From Bacillota bacterium (GTDB lineage Bacteria > Bacillota > Clostridia > Christensenellales > Aristaeellaceae), in assembly GCA_023444095.1 (NCBI GenBank), contig JAEZRP010000011.1, positions 1-64,000 on the forward strand: a stretch of DNA of 64,000 nt, given 5' to 3'. Shown one piece after another: positions 8,816 through 16,211 of this stretch. The first letter of the stretch is position 1; every line of letters begins with the position of its first letter. The notes below the pieces were generated by a model that was not told where the DNA came from, searched no databases, and saw nothing but the letters and a program-made list of their open reading frames with translations. The position numbers and the translations under genes were made by a program.

Positions 8816-9437
8816 TTTCAAGAAGGAGTACAAGGACTTCTATTTGCCCAAGGAAAAGCCTGGGATTGTTCGGATTCCAAAGATGAACTTCGTCGCGGTG
8901 CGGGGGCGAGGAAATCCGAACGACGCGGACGGGGATTACAAGCGCGCGGTGGGCATCGTGTACGCGATCGCCTATACGATCAAGATGAGCCACAGGGGCG
9001 ACCGCAAAATCGAGGGCTTTTTCGAGTATGTCGTGCCGCCGCTCGAGGGGCTCTGGTGGATGGACGGTCGCCCCGGCGTGGACTTTTCCCGGAAGGACCA
9101 GTTTTGCTGGATCTCCATGCTGCGGCTGCCGGATTTCGTCCGGAGGGAGGACTTCGAATGGGCAGTCGCCGAGGTGACGAAAAAGAAAAAAACTAACTTC
9201 TCTGCGGCGGAGTTCTTTTCCTACGACGAGGGATTGTGCGTTCAGTGCATGCACGTGGGGCCGTTTGACGCGGAGCCCGCGACGGTCGCGGCCATGGATG
9301 CGTATGCCACCGCCCAAGGATACCGGACCGATTTTTCGGAGGAGCGCATGCACCACGAAATCTACCTCTCCGATATTACGAAGGCGAAGCCGGAGAGCTG
9401 GAAGACCGTGATCCGGCATCCGGTTTCAAACGATTAG
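8805..9437 (+). CDS. GyrI-like small-molecule-binding protein
   Basis: A 210-residue stand-alone GyrI-like domain protein. It opens with FDFKKEYKDFYLPKEKPGIV and IPKMNFVAVRGRGNPND, typical of the family, followed by a conserved aromatic region (FFEYVVPPLEGLWW) and a late MHHEIYLSD segment. Family members bind or hydrolyse small hydrophobic compounds. It overlaps the flavodoxin gene and is downstream of an AraC regulator that contains the same fold, which suggests a small toxicant-response unit. No DNA-binding domain is present. Confidence 0.88.
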   Translation: MAFDFKKEYKDFYLPKEKPGIVRIPKMNFVAVRGRGNPNDADGDYKRAVGIVYAIAYTIKMSHRGDRKIEGFFEYVVPPLEGLWWMDGRPGVDFSRKDQFCWISMLRLPDFVRREDFEWAVAEVTKKKKTNFSAAEFFSYDEGLCVQCMHVGPFDAEPATVAAMDAYATAQGYRTDFSEERMHHEIYLSDITKAKPESWKTVIRHPVSND

Positions 9438-9559
9438 CGAAAGACGCGGTGCGGACCGAAGATCTGGCGGTTGACGGGCGCGACGTATCTCTTCAGCTCC
9501 CGGATGAACGCGTCCGGAAAGCCATTGTCAAACGCGCTGGTCAGAAAATGGACTTTCAT
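9434..9559 (-). pseudogene. Short ORF, possible 5' remnant of a class I glutamine amidotransferase-like gene
   Basis: An ATG at 9559 with GGAGCAGGGGA just upstream opens a 41-codon frame beginning MKVHFLTSAFDNGFPDAF and ending in TAA at 9434, overlapping the end of the GyrI-like gene by four bases. The opening resembles the first strand and helix of peptidase S51/type 1 glutamine amidotransferase-like proteins, which are about 200 residues long, so it looks like a decayed remnant. It could also be a small peptide gene or chance; the resemblance is weak and from memory. Confidence 0.35.
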
Positions 9560-9581
9560 TCCCCTGCTCCTTTATGAGTCG

Positions 9582-9601
9582 GGCCCCTCTCGCGAGGGGC
9601 C
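9582..9601. terminator. GC hairpin downstream of the LarA-type gene
   Basis: GGCCCCTC (9582-9589) and GAGGGGCC (9594-9601) form a perfect 8-bp stem with loop TCGC. Only on the plus strand is it followed by a T-rich stretch (TTCTTC); on the minus strand, where the preceding gene ends at 9609, no T-tract follows. It may stop plus-strand transcription from the flavodoxin pair or protect the 3' end of the minus-strand message. Confidence 0.6.
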
Positions 9602-9608
9602 TTCTTCG

Positions 9609-10886
9609 TCAGAATCGCGCCTTGTCCGCCCAGAGCCCGAGCGCCGGGTTTGAGATGTAGTAGATCTCCTCGCCGTCCACAGTGTTCCAGCCGTCCTTGA
9701 GTTTCGCGGGATCGTATTTTTCTGCCATCCCGTCGTAGGGCGCGTAGCCGAAGCCGACCGCCTCGACGTCCTCCTGCGAAAGGCAGCGCGTGCAGTAGGT
9801 GATCGCAAACCGCCCGTCGGGCGAAGAGTGGATCATGTGCGCCGCTGCGGAAAGGTTCTGCCGCAAGTCGGCGTTCCGGCGGACGCTTTCGATGGTTTTC
9901 TCCCGGCTACGATAGCCGTACTTGCGGATGAGCGCGCCGATCGTTTCGTCCTCGCCGAAGCGGTCTACGCCGGGCGCGAGCACGATCAGCTCTCCCCCGT
10001 CCGCCATCGCCATGCGCGTACGGTAAACCGCCTTGTTGCCGATCCATGTGCTCTTGAACTCATGCTCGTCCAAAAGCGTCACGCATTTCTGGAAGGGTTT
10101 GTCGACGAGGATCAGGTTCTTCTCCTGCGAGAGCGCCACTGCCTTCTCGAAGTACGAACGGTCGCGGCCGATGAAGAGCCCGTGGGTCGCGATCTCGCCG
10201 CCCGGCGCGGTCGTGACCGTCAGGATGTACGAAAGCGGCACGTCCATCAGGAAATGGGATTCCGCGTAATCGAACACGTCGCGCACGGGCGTGTGGTCGC
10301 GGCCCATGATTCGCTCCATGCCGTAGAACGCGCCGAGCATATGGGAGGAATTGATCATGCTCGCGCCGCCGCAGCCGACGAACACGTTCTTGTTGCGGTT
10401 CGCCATGCCGACCACCTCGTGCGGCACCACCTGGCCGATGGACAGAACGAGATCGTAGCTCGGATCGACGATCCGCCGGTTGACCTCGACGTCGATGGAA
10501 TCCGTGACAAGATTTTCCGAGATCGAGGCGACGTAATCCCCCGGCACCTCGCCGATCTTCACCACGTCGTCGCGCCAGCGGTGCACGAGGAATCGCTCGT
10601 AGGGAATATTCCCGAACATCTTCGCGGCCTCCTCGCGCGAGACTGGCACGTGCGTGCCGAGCGCGGGCATGATGTCGACGTGGCATTCCCCTTTTAGCAG
10701 GTCATGGAGATGCCAAGTAATCCGCCCCGCGTTCGAGTGATACCGCGTGAAATCCGGCGGCAAAAGAAGAACCTTTTTGAGTTTCCCGCGCGCGGGCGCG
10801 AGCGCGTCTTCCAGAATGCGCCGGATCTCGGCGTCCGAAAGGCCGCGCTCCGTCTGTGCGTAATGAACGGAACTTTCGATATTCAT
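9609..10886 (-). CDS. LarA-family nickel-dependent 2-hydroxyacid racemase/epimerase
   Basis: A 425-residue homologue of lactate racemase LarA, which uses a nickel-pincer nucleotide bound to a lysine. The catalytic set is present: H79 in ALGTHVP, H156 in VVPHEVVG, K166 in NRNKNVFVG and H182 in INSSHMLG. The spacing of the last three (10 and 16 residues) equals H174-K184-H200 of Lactobacillus LarA. The family also includes D-gluconate 2-epimerases and malate, phenyllactate and hydroxyglutarate racemases. Being last in an operon with 6-phosphogluconate dehydrogenase and a PfkB sugar kinase, this one more likely epimerises a sugar acid than lactate. The cofactor genes larB, larC and larE are not in the window. 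Confidence 0.85.
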   Translation of the reverse strand: MNIESSVHYAQTERGLSDAEIRRILEDALAPARGKLKKVLLLPPDFTRYHSNAGRITWHLHDLLKGECHVDIMPALGTHVPVSREEAAKMFGNIPYERFLVHRWRDDVVKIGEVPGDYVASISENLVTDSIDVEVNRRIVDPSYDLVLSIGQVVPHEVVGMANRNKNVFVGCGGASMINSSHMLGAFYGMERIMGRDHTPVRDVFDYAESHFLMDVPLSYILTVTTAPGGEIATHGLFIGRDRSYFEKAVALSQEKNLILVDKPFQKCVTLLDEHEFKSTWIGNKAVYRTRMAMADGGELIVLAPGVDRFGEDETIGALIRKYGYRSREKTIESVRRNADLRQNLSAAAHMIHSSPDGRFAITYCTRCLSQEDVEAVGFGYAPYDGMAEKYDPAKLKDGWNTVDGEEIYYISNPALGLWADKARF

Positions 10887-10887
10887 A

Positions 10888-12336
10888 TTACACGCTATAG
10901 GTGGACGCGGACGTCGCTCCGCCCTCGCCCGTCCAGTCGGTGTGGAAGAACTGCCCGCGCGGGGCGTCGAGCCGCTCGTAGGTGTGCGCGCCGAAGTAGT
11001 CGCGCTGCGCCTGCAGGAGGTTTGCCGACAGCCGCTCTGTGCGCATGCCGTCGAAGTATGTGAGCGCGGAGGCCATGGCGGGCACGGGGATGCCGTTCAG
11101 GATCGCCTGCGAAACTACGTCGCGCCAGCCGGACTGCGCGTCCTGGGTGGCCTCGGCGAAGTAATCGTCGAGGATCAGGTTCTCCAGCGCGGGGTTCTTT
11201 TCAAAGGCTTCCCGAATCTTTCCGAGGAAGACGCTTCTGATGATGCAGCCGCCGCGCCACATCATGGCGATGCCGCCGTAGTTGAGGTTCCAGCCGTATG
11301 TCTTCGCCGCCGTGCGCATGAGCTGGTAGCCCTGCGCGTAGGAAACGATCTTCGCGGCGTAGAGCGCCTTTCGGATGTTCTCGATGAACTGGATCTGGTC
11401 GCCCTCGAAAACGGCGGGCGGACCTGCAAGCACCTTCGACGCCGCCACGCGCGCATCCTTCGCGGCGGAGAGGCAACGCGCGAACACGGCCTCGCCGATG
11501 AGCGTCAGCGGCACGCCCTCGTCGAGCGCGGCGATGCCCGTCCACTTGCCCGTGCCCTTCTGGCCGGCGGTGTCGAGGATCTTGTCGACGAGCGGCGATC
11601 CGTCCACGTCCTTGTAGCCCAGGATGTCGCGCGTGATCTCGATGAGGTAGCTGTCGAGCTCGCCGTCGTTCCAGTCGGCGAACACGTCAGACATCTCGCC
11701 CGCCGCCATGCCGAGGTAGTCGCGCATGAGCTGGTACGCCTCGCAGATGAGCTGCATGTCGCCGTACTCGATGCCGTTGTGAACCATCTTGACAAAGTGA
11801 CCCGCGCCGCCTTCGCCCACCCAGTCGCAGCAGGGTTCGCCGTTGACCTTCGCACAGATAGCCTGGAAGATGGGCTTGACGTGCGGCCAGGCGGCGGGCG
11901 ATCCGCCCGGCATCATGCTCGGACCCTTGAGCGCGCCTTCCTCGCCGCCGGAGACGCCCGTGCCGATGTAGAGAAGGCCCTTCTCCTCCACGTACTTACA
12001 GCGGCGGATGGTGTCCGGGAAGTGGGAATTGCCGCCGTCGATGATGATGTCGCCCGCTTCGAGGTGCGGGATGAGCTGGTCGATGAACTGGTCGACGGGC
12101 GCGCCCGCCTTGACCATCAGCATGACCTTTCTAGGCTTTTCGAGACTATTCACGAGTTCCTCGATGGAATATGCGCCGATGATGTTTTTTCCGTTGGCGC
12201 GGCCCTCGAGAAAGTCCGTGACCTTTGAGGTCGTACGGTTGTAGACGCAGACGGTGAAGCCCTTTGATTCCATGTTCATGACCAGGTTTTCGCCCATGAC
12301 GGCGAGGCCGATGAGGCCGATATCCGCTTTTTTCAT
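10888..12336 (-). CDS. gnd: 6-phosphogluconate dehydrogenase (decarboxylating)
   Basis: Converts 6-phosphogluconate to ribulose 5-phosphate and CO2 with reduction of NADP. The 482-residue protein has the N-terminal dinucleotide site DIGLIGLAVMGENLVMN, the substrate motifs GGNSHFPDTIRR, GTGVSGGEEGALKGPSMMPG and KMVHNGIEYGDMQ (catalytic Lys and His), and the C-terminal GTGKWTG segment; length matches the long homodimeric form. The ATG at 12336 sits eight bases after GAGG, while one at 12342 overlaps the stop of the upstream kinase (TAATG). Either start couples it to the kinase gene. Lies directly upstream of the LarA-type gene. Confidence 0.95.
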   Translation of the reverse strand: MKKADIGLIGLAVMGENLVMNMESKGFTVCVYNRTTSKVTDFLEGRANGKNIIGAYSIEELVNSLEKPRKVMLMVKAGAPVDQFIDQLIPHLEAGDIIIDGGNSHFPDTIRRCKYVEEKGLLYIGTGVSGGEEGALKGPSMMPGGSPAAWPHVKPIFQAICAKVNGEPCCDWVGEGGAGHFVKMVHNGIEYGDMQLICEAYQLMRDYLGMAAGEMSDVFADWNDGELDSYLIEITRDILGYKDVDGSPLVDKILDTAGQKGTGKWTGIAALDEGVPLTLIGEAVFARCLSAAKDARVAASKVLAGPPAVFEGDQIQFIENIRKALYAAKIVSYAQGYQLMRTAAKTYGWNLNYGGIAMMWRGGCIIRSVFLGKIREAFEKNPALENLILDDYFAEATQDAQSGWRDVVSQAILNGIPVPAMASALTYFDGMRTERLSANLLQAQRDYFGAHTYERLDAPRGQFFHTDWTGEGGATSASTYSV

Positions 12337-12341
12337 CTTCA

Positions 12342-13406
12342 TTACCTCTTGACCCTTGCGTTGCCCTTCCAGATGCTCCAAACCTGATCTTCGTCCGCCG
12401 GGGAGGCGTAATCTTCGAGCATGGTGGTCGCGAGAGCCCCCGTCGCCCAGCCGAACCGGATCCACTTTTCGGGCTCCCAGCGCTTGAGGTACGCGTACAG
12501 CATGCCGCCCACAAACGCGTCTCCGCCGCCGATCCGGTCGAGGACCGGAATCTCGCGCGGCTCCTCGACGTACCATTCTCCGTTCGCGAACATGATTGCG
12601 CCCCACATGTGCGCGTTCGCGGAGACAACCTGCCGGAGCGTGGTCGCGAACACCTTCGCGTTCGGAAAGAGTTTCGCGGCGTTCAGGATCATGCCCTTGA
12701 AGGCGTCGATCTTGTCGGAAAGTTCCTTGCCGCCCGCCTCCGGGCCCTCGACGCCAAGCGCGAGTTGGAAGTCCTCCTCGTTTCCGATGAGGATGTCCGC
12801 GCGGGAGGCGATCTTGGTGAAGATTTCTCGCAGCTCCTTCTCCCGACCCTTCCAGAACGAGGCGCGGTGGTTGAGATCGAAGCTGATTTGGGTGCCGTAT
12901 TCCTTTGCGGTCTCGGAGAGCTTCAGGCACATTTCGCTCGTCTCAGGAGAAAGCGCTGCGAAGAGTCCGGAGATGTGCAGGATTTCAGCGCCCTCTTCCC
13001 CGAAGATGCTGCTGAGGTCGAAATCCTCCGCCTTTAGCGTACGGCCAACCTCGCCAGCCCGGTCGTTGTGGACGCGCGGGCCGCGCATGCCGAAGCCGGA
13101 GTCGGCGATATTGAACTGGTGGCGATAGCCCCACGGCCCGCCCTGCGCGACCTCACGGCCCTCGTACGCGATGTTGCGCCTGCGCAGCTCAGCCTTGATG
13201 AACGCGGCGATCGGGCTCTCGGCCACGAATGCCGTCAGCGCCTTCGTCGAAAGACCGAGAGACGCGGAGACGTTGAGGACGTTGCTCTCGGCGCTCGTCG
13301 CCTGAATCGTGTACAGATTTCCAATGCCGACGGGCTGGCGGTCGGGCGGTGTGATGCGCACGCCCATGCTTGTGGCGGTGATGAGACCGTACTTCTTTTC
13401 GGACAT
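12342..13406 (-). CDS. PfkB-family sugar(-acid) kinase, KDG-kinase-like
   Basis: A 354-residue ribokinase-fold kinase. It has the N-terminal substrate region ESNVLNVSASLGL, the sugar-contact strand FDLNHRASFWKG near residue 180, GNEEDF, and the anion-hole/catalytic-base motif DRIGGGDAFVGG near residue 285 (GGGD where many relatives have GAGD). Closest by eye to 2-dehydro-3-deoxygluconokinase. However, the operon carries gnd and no KDPG aldolase, so gluconate itself could be the substrate, giving 6-phosphogluconate for Gnd. Start at 13406 follows GGAGGT by nine bases. Confidence 0.85.
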   Translation of the reverse strand: MSEKKYGLITATSMGVRITPPDRQPVGIGNLYTIQATSAESNVLNVSASLGLSTKALTAFVAESPIAAFIKAELRRRNIAYEGREVAQGGPWGYRHQFNIADSGFGMRGPRVHNDRAGEVGRTLKAEDFDLSSIFGEEGAEILHISGLFAALSPETSEMCLKLSETAKEYGTQISFDLNHRASFWKGREKELREIFTKIASRADILIGNEEDFQLALGVEGPEAGGKELSDKIDAFKGMILNAAKLFPNAKVFATTLRQVVSANAHMWGAIMFANGEWYVEEPREIPVLDRIGGGDAFVGGMLYAYLKRWEPEKWIRFGWATGALATTMLEDYASPADEDQVWSIWKGNARVKR

Positions 13407-13438
13407 GAATCCCGTACCTCCGTCATATTGCTGATTCA

Positions 13439-13467
13439 ATTATAAATCAATCGCCTGAATGTGGCAA
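13439..13467 (-). promoter_or_regulatory. Sigma-A promoter of the kinase-gnd-LarA operon
   Basis: TTGCCA (13467-13462), 17 bp, TATAAT (13444-13439) on the minus strand. The region is shared with the divergent ABC-transporter operon, for which no equally convincing promoter was found. Confidence 0.8.
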
Positions 13468-13522
13468 GCGGTTTAACAATTTACATTTGCGGTATATCAT
13501 AGAAAACGAGAGGTGAATGTTG

Positions 13523-14482
13523 ATGAAGAAATTTCTAAGCCTTTTTTTCGTTGCGGTTCTCGCCCTTGGCACGACCGCGTGCGCCGAAACCGCCGCCAGG
13601 ACCACCGTGCGCGTCGGCTCCCTCAAGGGTCCGACGTCGATGGGCCTTGTCGAGCTTATGCACAATGAAGGGACCCAGAACGCCTACGAATACACCGTGG
13701 AGGCGACCCCCGACGCCATCACGCCCGCGCTGATCCGAGGCGAGCTCGATGTCGCGCTCATTCCCGCCAACCTCGCGGCGGTTCTCTACAACAAGACGGA
13801 GGGCGCGCTTGAGGTCGTTGCGATCAACACGCTGGGCGTTCTCTATGTTCTTGAGAACGGGGACACGATCCATTCGGTCGCGGACCTCAAGGGCAAGACG
13901 ATCTATTCCACCGGTCAGGGAACGACGCCCGAGTTTGCGCTCAACTATGTGCTTTCGAAAAACGGGCTCGACCCCGCGGCGGACGTGACCGTGGAGTTCA
14001 AGTCCGAAGCCGCGGAGGTCGCCTCCGCCATGCTCGCGGACGCGGCCGCGGTAGCGGTGCTTCCCGAGCCGTTCGTGACGAGCGTGATCCTGCAGAACGA
14101 GAACGTGCGCGTGGCGCTGAGCCTGTCTGACGAATGGGACAAGGCCGGAGACGGCAGCGCCATGGTGACGGGCGTCGCGGTCGTGCGCAAGGCGTTTGCC
14201 GAGGAGAACCCGGAGGCGGTCGCGGCATTTTTGACCGAGTACGCCGCGTCCACAGCCTACGTCAACGAGAACCCCGCCGAGGCGTCCGTGTGGATCGAGG
14301 AACTCGGCATCGTCGCGAAGGCTGCGCTCGCGGAAAAGGCCATCCCCGCGTGCAATATCGTGTTGATCACCGGGGATGAGATGAAGACGAAGCTCTCCGG
14401 CTATCTGACCGCGCTCTACGATCAGAATCCCGAATCCGTTGGAGGCACGCTGCCCGGTGAAGACTTCTATTGCGCGGACTAA
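13523..14482 (+). CDS. ABC importer substrate-binding protein (NitT/TauT-like)
   Basis: Exported binding protein of 319 residues. Residues 1-22 are a signal sequence ending in TTACAE; the Cys could be lipidated, but the residues before it are a poor lipobox. The mature part begins VRVGSLKGPTSMGLVEL and has two lobes typical of SsuA/ThiY-type proteins (GELDVALIPANLAAVLY, LKGKTIYSTGQGTTPEFAL). The ATG at 13523 is preferred because AGAGGTG is too close to the ATG at 13517. It overlaps the permease gene. The ligand (sulfonate, nitrate, thiamine precursor or other) cannot be read from sequence. Confidence 0.87.
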   Translation: MKKFLSLFFVAVLALGTTACAETAARTTVRVGSLKGPTSMGLVELMHNEGTQNAYEYTVEATPDAITPALIRGELDVALIPANLAAVLYNKTEGALEVVAINTLGVLYVLENGDTIHSVADLKGKTIYSTGQGTTPEFALNYVLSKNGLDPAADVTVEFKSEAAEVASAMLADAAAVAVLPEPFVTSVILQNENVRVALSLSDEWDKAGDGSAMVTGVAVVRKAFAEENPEAVAAFLTEYAASTAYVNENPAEASVWIEELGIVAKAALAEKAIPACNIVLITGDEMKTKLSGYLTALYDQNPESVGGTLPGEDFYCAD

Positions 14483-15218
14483 ATGGCTTTGGCGGATCAC
14501 AGCCGCGCTCTTCTGGCTCGCCGTCTGGCAGTTGGGGAGCATGGCTGTGAATCAGGAGATCCTTCTGGTCTCGCCGCTGAACGCATTTCGGACGCTCATC
14601 GAACTATTCGGTGAGCGCTCGTTTTATGCCGCGACGGGCGGCTCACTCCTGCGCATTCTCGCGGGTTTTCTTTCGGGCTTCTCCCTCGCCATCCTGTTTG
14701 CGGCGCTCGCGAAGGTCGCGCGTCCCGTACGGATTTTGCTCGAGCCGATGATGGCGACCGTCAAGGCCACGCCCGTCGCGTCGTTCGTGATCCTCGCGCT
14801 CATCTGGATCTCGTCCACGAACCTCTCGATCTTCATGTCGCTTCTGATCGTGCTTCCCGCGGTCTATCAGAACGTGCTTGACGGGCTCGATCGGGCGGAC
14901 CGAAAGCTTCTCGAGATGGCGGACGTGTTCGCCCTCTCCTTTTCCGCGCGGGTGCGGGCAATCTACACGCCGGCAGCCTTCCCCTACCTTCTGACCGCGG
15001 CGAAGCTGTCGCTCGGCATGTGCTGGAAGGCGGGCATCGCAGCGGAGGTCATCGCGCAGCCGCATAACTCCATCGGCACGGCGCTTCAGCGCGCGAAGGT
15101 GTTTTTCTCAACGCCCGAGCTGTTCGCATGGACGATCGCGATCATCCTCATCAGCGTTCTGTTCGAAAAAGTCGCCGTCGCGCTGATCAACCGGTTCTCG
15201 AGGAGGCTGTATGATTGA
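14457..15218 (+). CDS. ABC importer permease (SsuC/TauC-like)
   Basis: Integral membrane subunit of 253 residues with about six hydrophobic segments (for example ITAALFWLAVWQLGS, ILAGFLSGFSLAILFAA and FVILALIWI). The cytoplasmic EAA loop is visible as LLEMADVFALSFSARVRAI near residue 150. The start is a GTG at 14457, eleven bases after GGAGG (14441-14445); a TTG at 14439 would overlap that ribosome binding site. It lies inside the 3' end of the binding-protein gene and overlaps the ATPase gene by eight bases. Confidence 0.88.
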   Translation: MKTSIARTKWLWRITAALFWLAVWQLGSMAVNQEILLVSPLNAFRTLIELFGERSFYAATGGSLLRILAGFLSGFSLAILFAALAKVARPVRILLEPMMATVKATPVASFVILALIWISSTNLSIFMSLLIVLPAVYQNVLDGLDRADRKLLEMADVFALSFSARVRAIYTPAAFPYLLTAAKLSLGMCWKAGIAAEVIAQPHNSIGTALQRAKVFFSTPELFAWTIAIILISVLFEKVAVALINRFSRRLYD

Positions 15219-15813
15219 ACTTTTGCATGTCTCGAAGGCGTTCGAGGGGAAGCCGGTGCTCAAGGACGTAAGCTTCGCATTCCCCGCGAAGGCGGTCACG
15301 GCGGTCACAGGGCCATCCGGCCAGGGAAAGACGACGCTTCTGAACGTGATACTGGGGATCGTGAAGCCCGATGCGGGCGAGGTAATCGCGCCGAAGGGGC
15401 TGCGCTACGCCTGCGTGTTTCAGGAGGACAGGTTGGTCGAGCATATGGGCGCGTACGGGAACGCAAGGCTCACGGCGCACAGATCCGTGACGCCCGTCGA
15501 CATCGCGGACGTGCTCGCCTCCCTCGGGCTCGACCCGCGCGACGACGAGCACGTCTCCAAGTACAGCGGCGGCATGCGGCGGCGCGTCGCCATCGCGCGG
15601 GCCATCCTCGCGCGGCCGGACGTTCTGGCCCTCGACGAACCCTTCAAGGGGCTCGACCTCGTCGCGCGCAGCCGCGCCGCGCGCGTGATCCTTCAAAGAT
15701 GCCCCGACGCCTGCAAAATCCTCGTCACCCACGAACCGGACGAGATCGCTATCCTGCATGCCGGGGAAACGCTGGAATTGGAAACGGGAGGGATCGCCGG
15801 AGCATTGCCCTAG
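15211..15813 (+). CDS. ABC importer ATPase
   Basis: Energising subunit of 200 residues: Walker A GPSGQGKTT (about residue 34-42), Q-loop VFQEDRLVEHM, signature YSGGMRRRVAIARA, Walker B VLALDEPFKGLD and the switch histidine in LVTHEPDE. At 200 residues it is somewhat shorter than the 240-260 residues common for SsuB/TauB, with a compact helical domain and no C-terminal extension. It is the third gene of a typical binding protein-permease-ATPase operon. Confidence 0.92.
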   Translation: MIELLHVSKAFEGKPVLKDVSFAFPAKAVTAVTGPSGQGKTTLLNVILGIVKPDAGEVIAPKGLRYACVFQEDRLVEHMGAYGNARLTAHRSVTPVDIADVLASLGLDPRDDEHVSKYSGGMRRRVAIARAILARPDVLALDEPFKGLDLVARSRAARVILQRCPDACKILVTHEPDEIAILHAGETLELETGGIAGALP

Positions 15814-15837
15814 TATTCCGCGAAGCCCAACTCCCGC

Positions 15838-15946
15838 GATATGGCTGGATCTTTTTCCGCCGAGCTTTGTCACCTTCCGCTTGACGTAGCGCTGCTACGT
15901 CGGCGCTCCGGCTCTGCGCTGGACGAAAAAAACCCTGCGCCATATC
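15838..15946. repeat. Intergenic element with imperfect terminal inverted repeats and a central palindrome
   Basis: GATATGGC (15838-15845) and GCCATATC (15939-15946) bound a 109-bp segment; T-runs and a CG-CC pattern inside each end extend the match imperfectly to about 25 bp. In the middle GACGTAGC-GCT-GCTACGTC (15883-15901) is a perfect palindrome. No frame in it looks coding. It has the look of a small dispersed (MITE- or REP-like) element, but no second copy is in the window. Confidence 0.5.
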
Positions 15947-16030
15947 ATCAGTTCCTAGACTTCGCGGTCTGCTAGGCTCCGCTCAGGGGATGGCGGACGA
16001 TCTTTTTTGTCGAAAATTTTCATATGATTC

Positions 16031-16114
16031 TTCGGCGGTCCGCGGGCTCAAACCCCGAACCGCCGAATATGCAAAGTCGGATCGCTCGGGCTTCGGCCCG
16101 CGAGCGATCCGACT
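16031..16114 (-). terminator. Double hairpin: terminator plus a conserved-core hairpin
   Basis: After the sugar isomerase gene (minus strand) comes a strong hairpin, positions 16114-16101 pairing with 16088-16075 over 14 bp, with TTT after it; this is a likely terminator. A second hairpin follows: outer arms TTCGGCGGT/ACCGCCGAA (16067-16059 with 16039-16031) enclose a core reading GGGGTTTGAGCCC. The core and layout recur at 31928-32001. The rest of 15814-16211 shows no gene. Confidence 0.7.
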
Positions 16115-16211
16115 GATTATGATGCTTTTTGCCAATCACGGAAATTTCAAGGGCGAAGATCAGGAGCGCGCAGTCCGGAGGACGCGCCCTCCGGCGTTCT
16201 CCTTCCCGCCG

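Noticed and set aside
12337..12930. Upstream extension of gnd to 680 codons, suggesting a kinase-dehydrogenase fusion
   Set aside because: The extension is out of frame with the kinase gene and has no family similarity; the dehydrogenase begins at MKKADIGLIG.
13462..13478. A cre-like catabolite control site (TGGCAAGCGGTTTAACA)
   Set aside because: The central CG is off by one from the consensus register and the outer bases do not fit; too weak to report.
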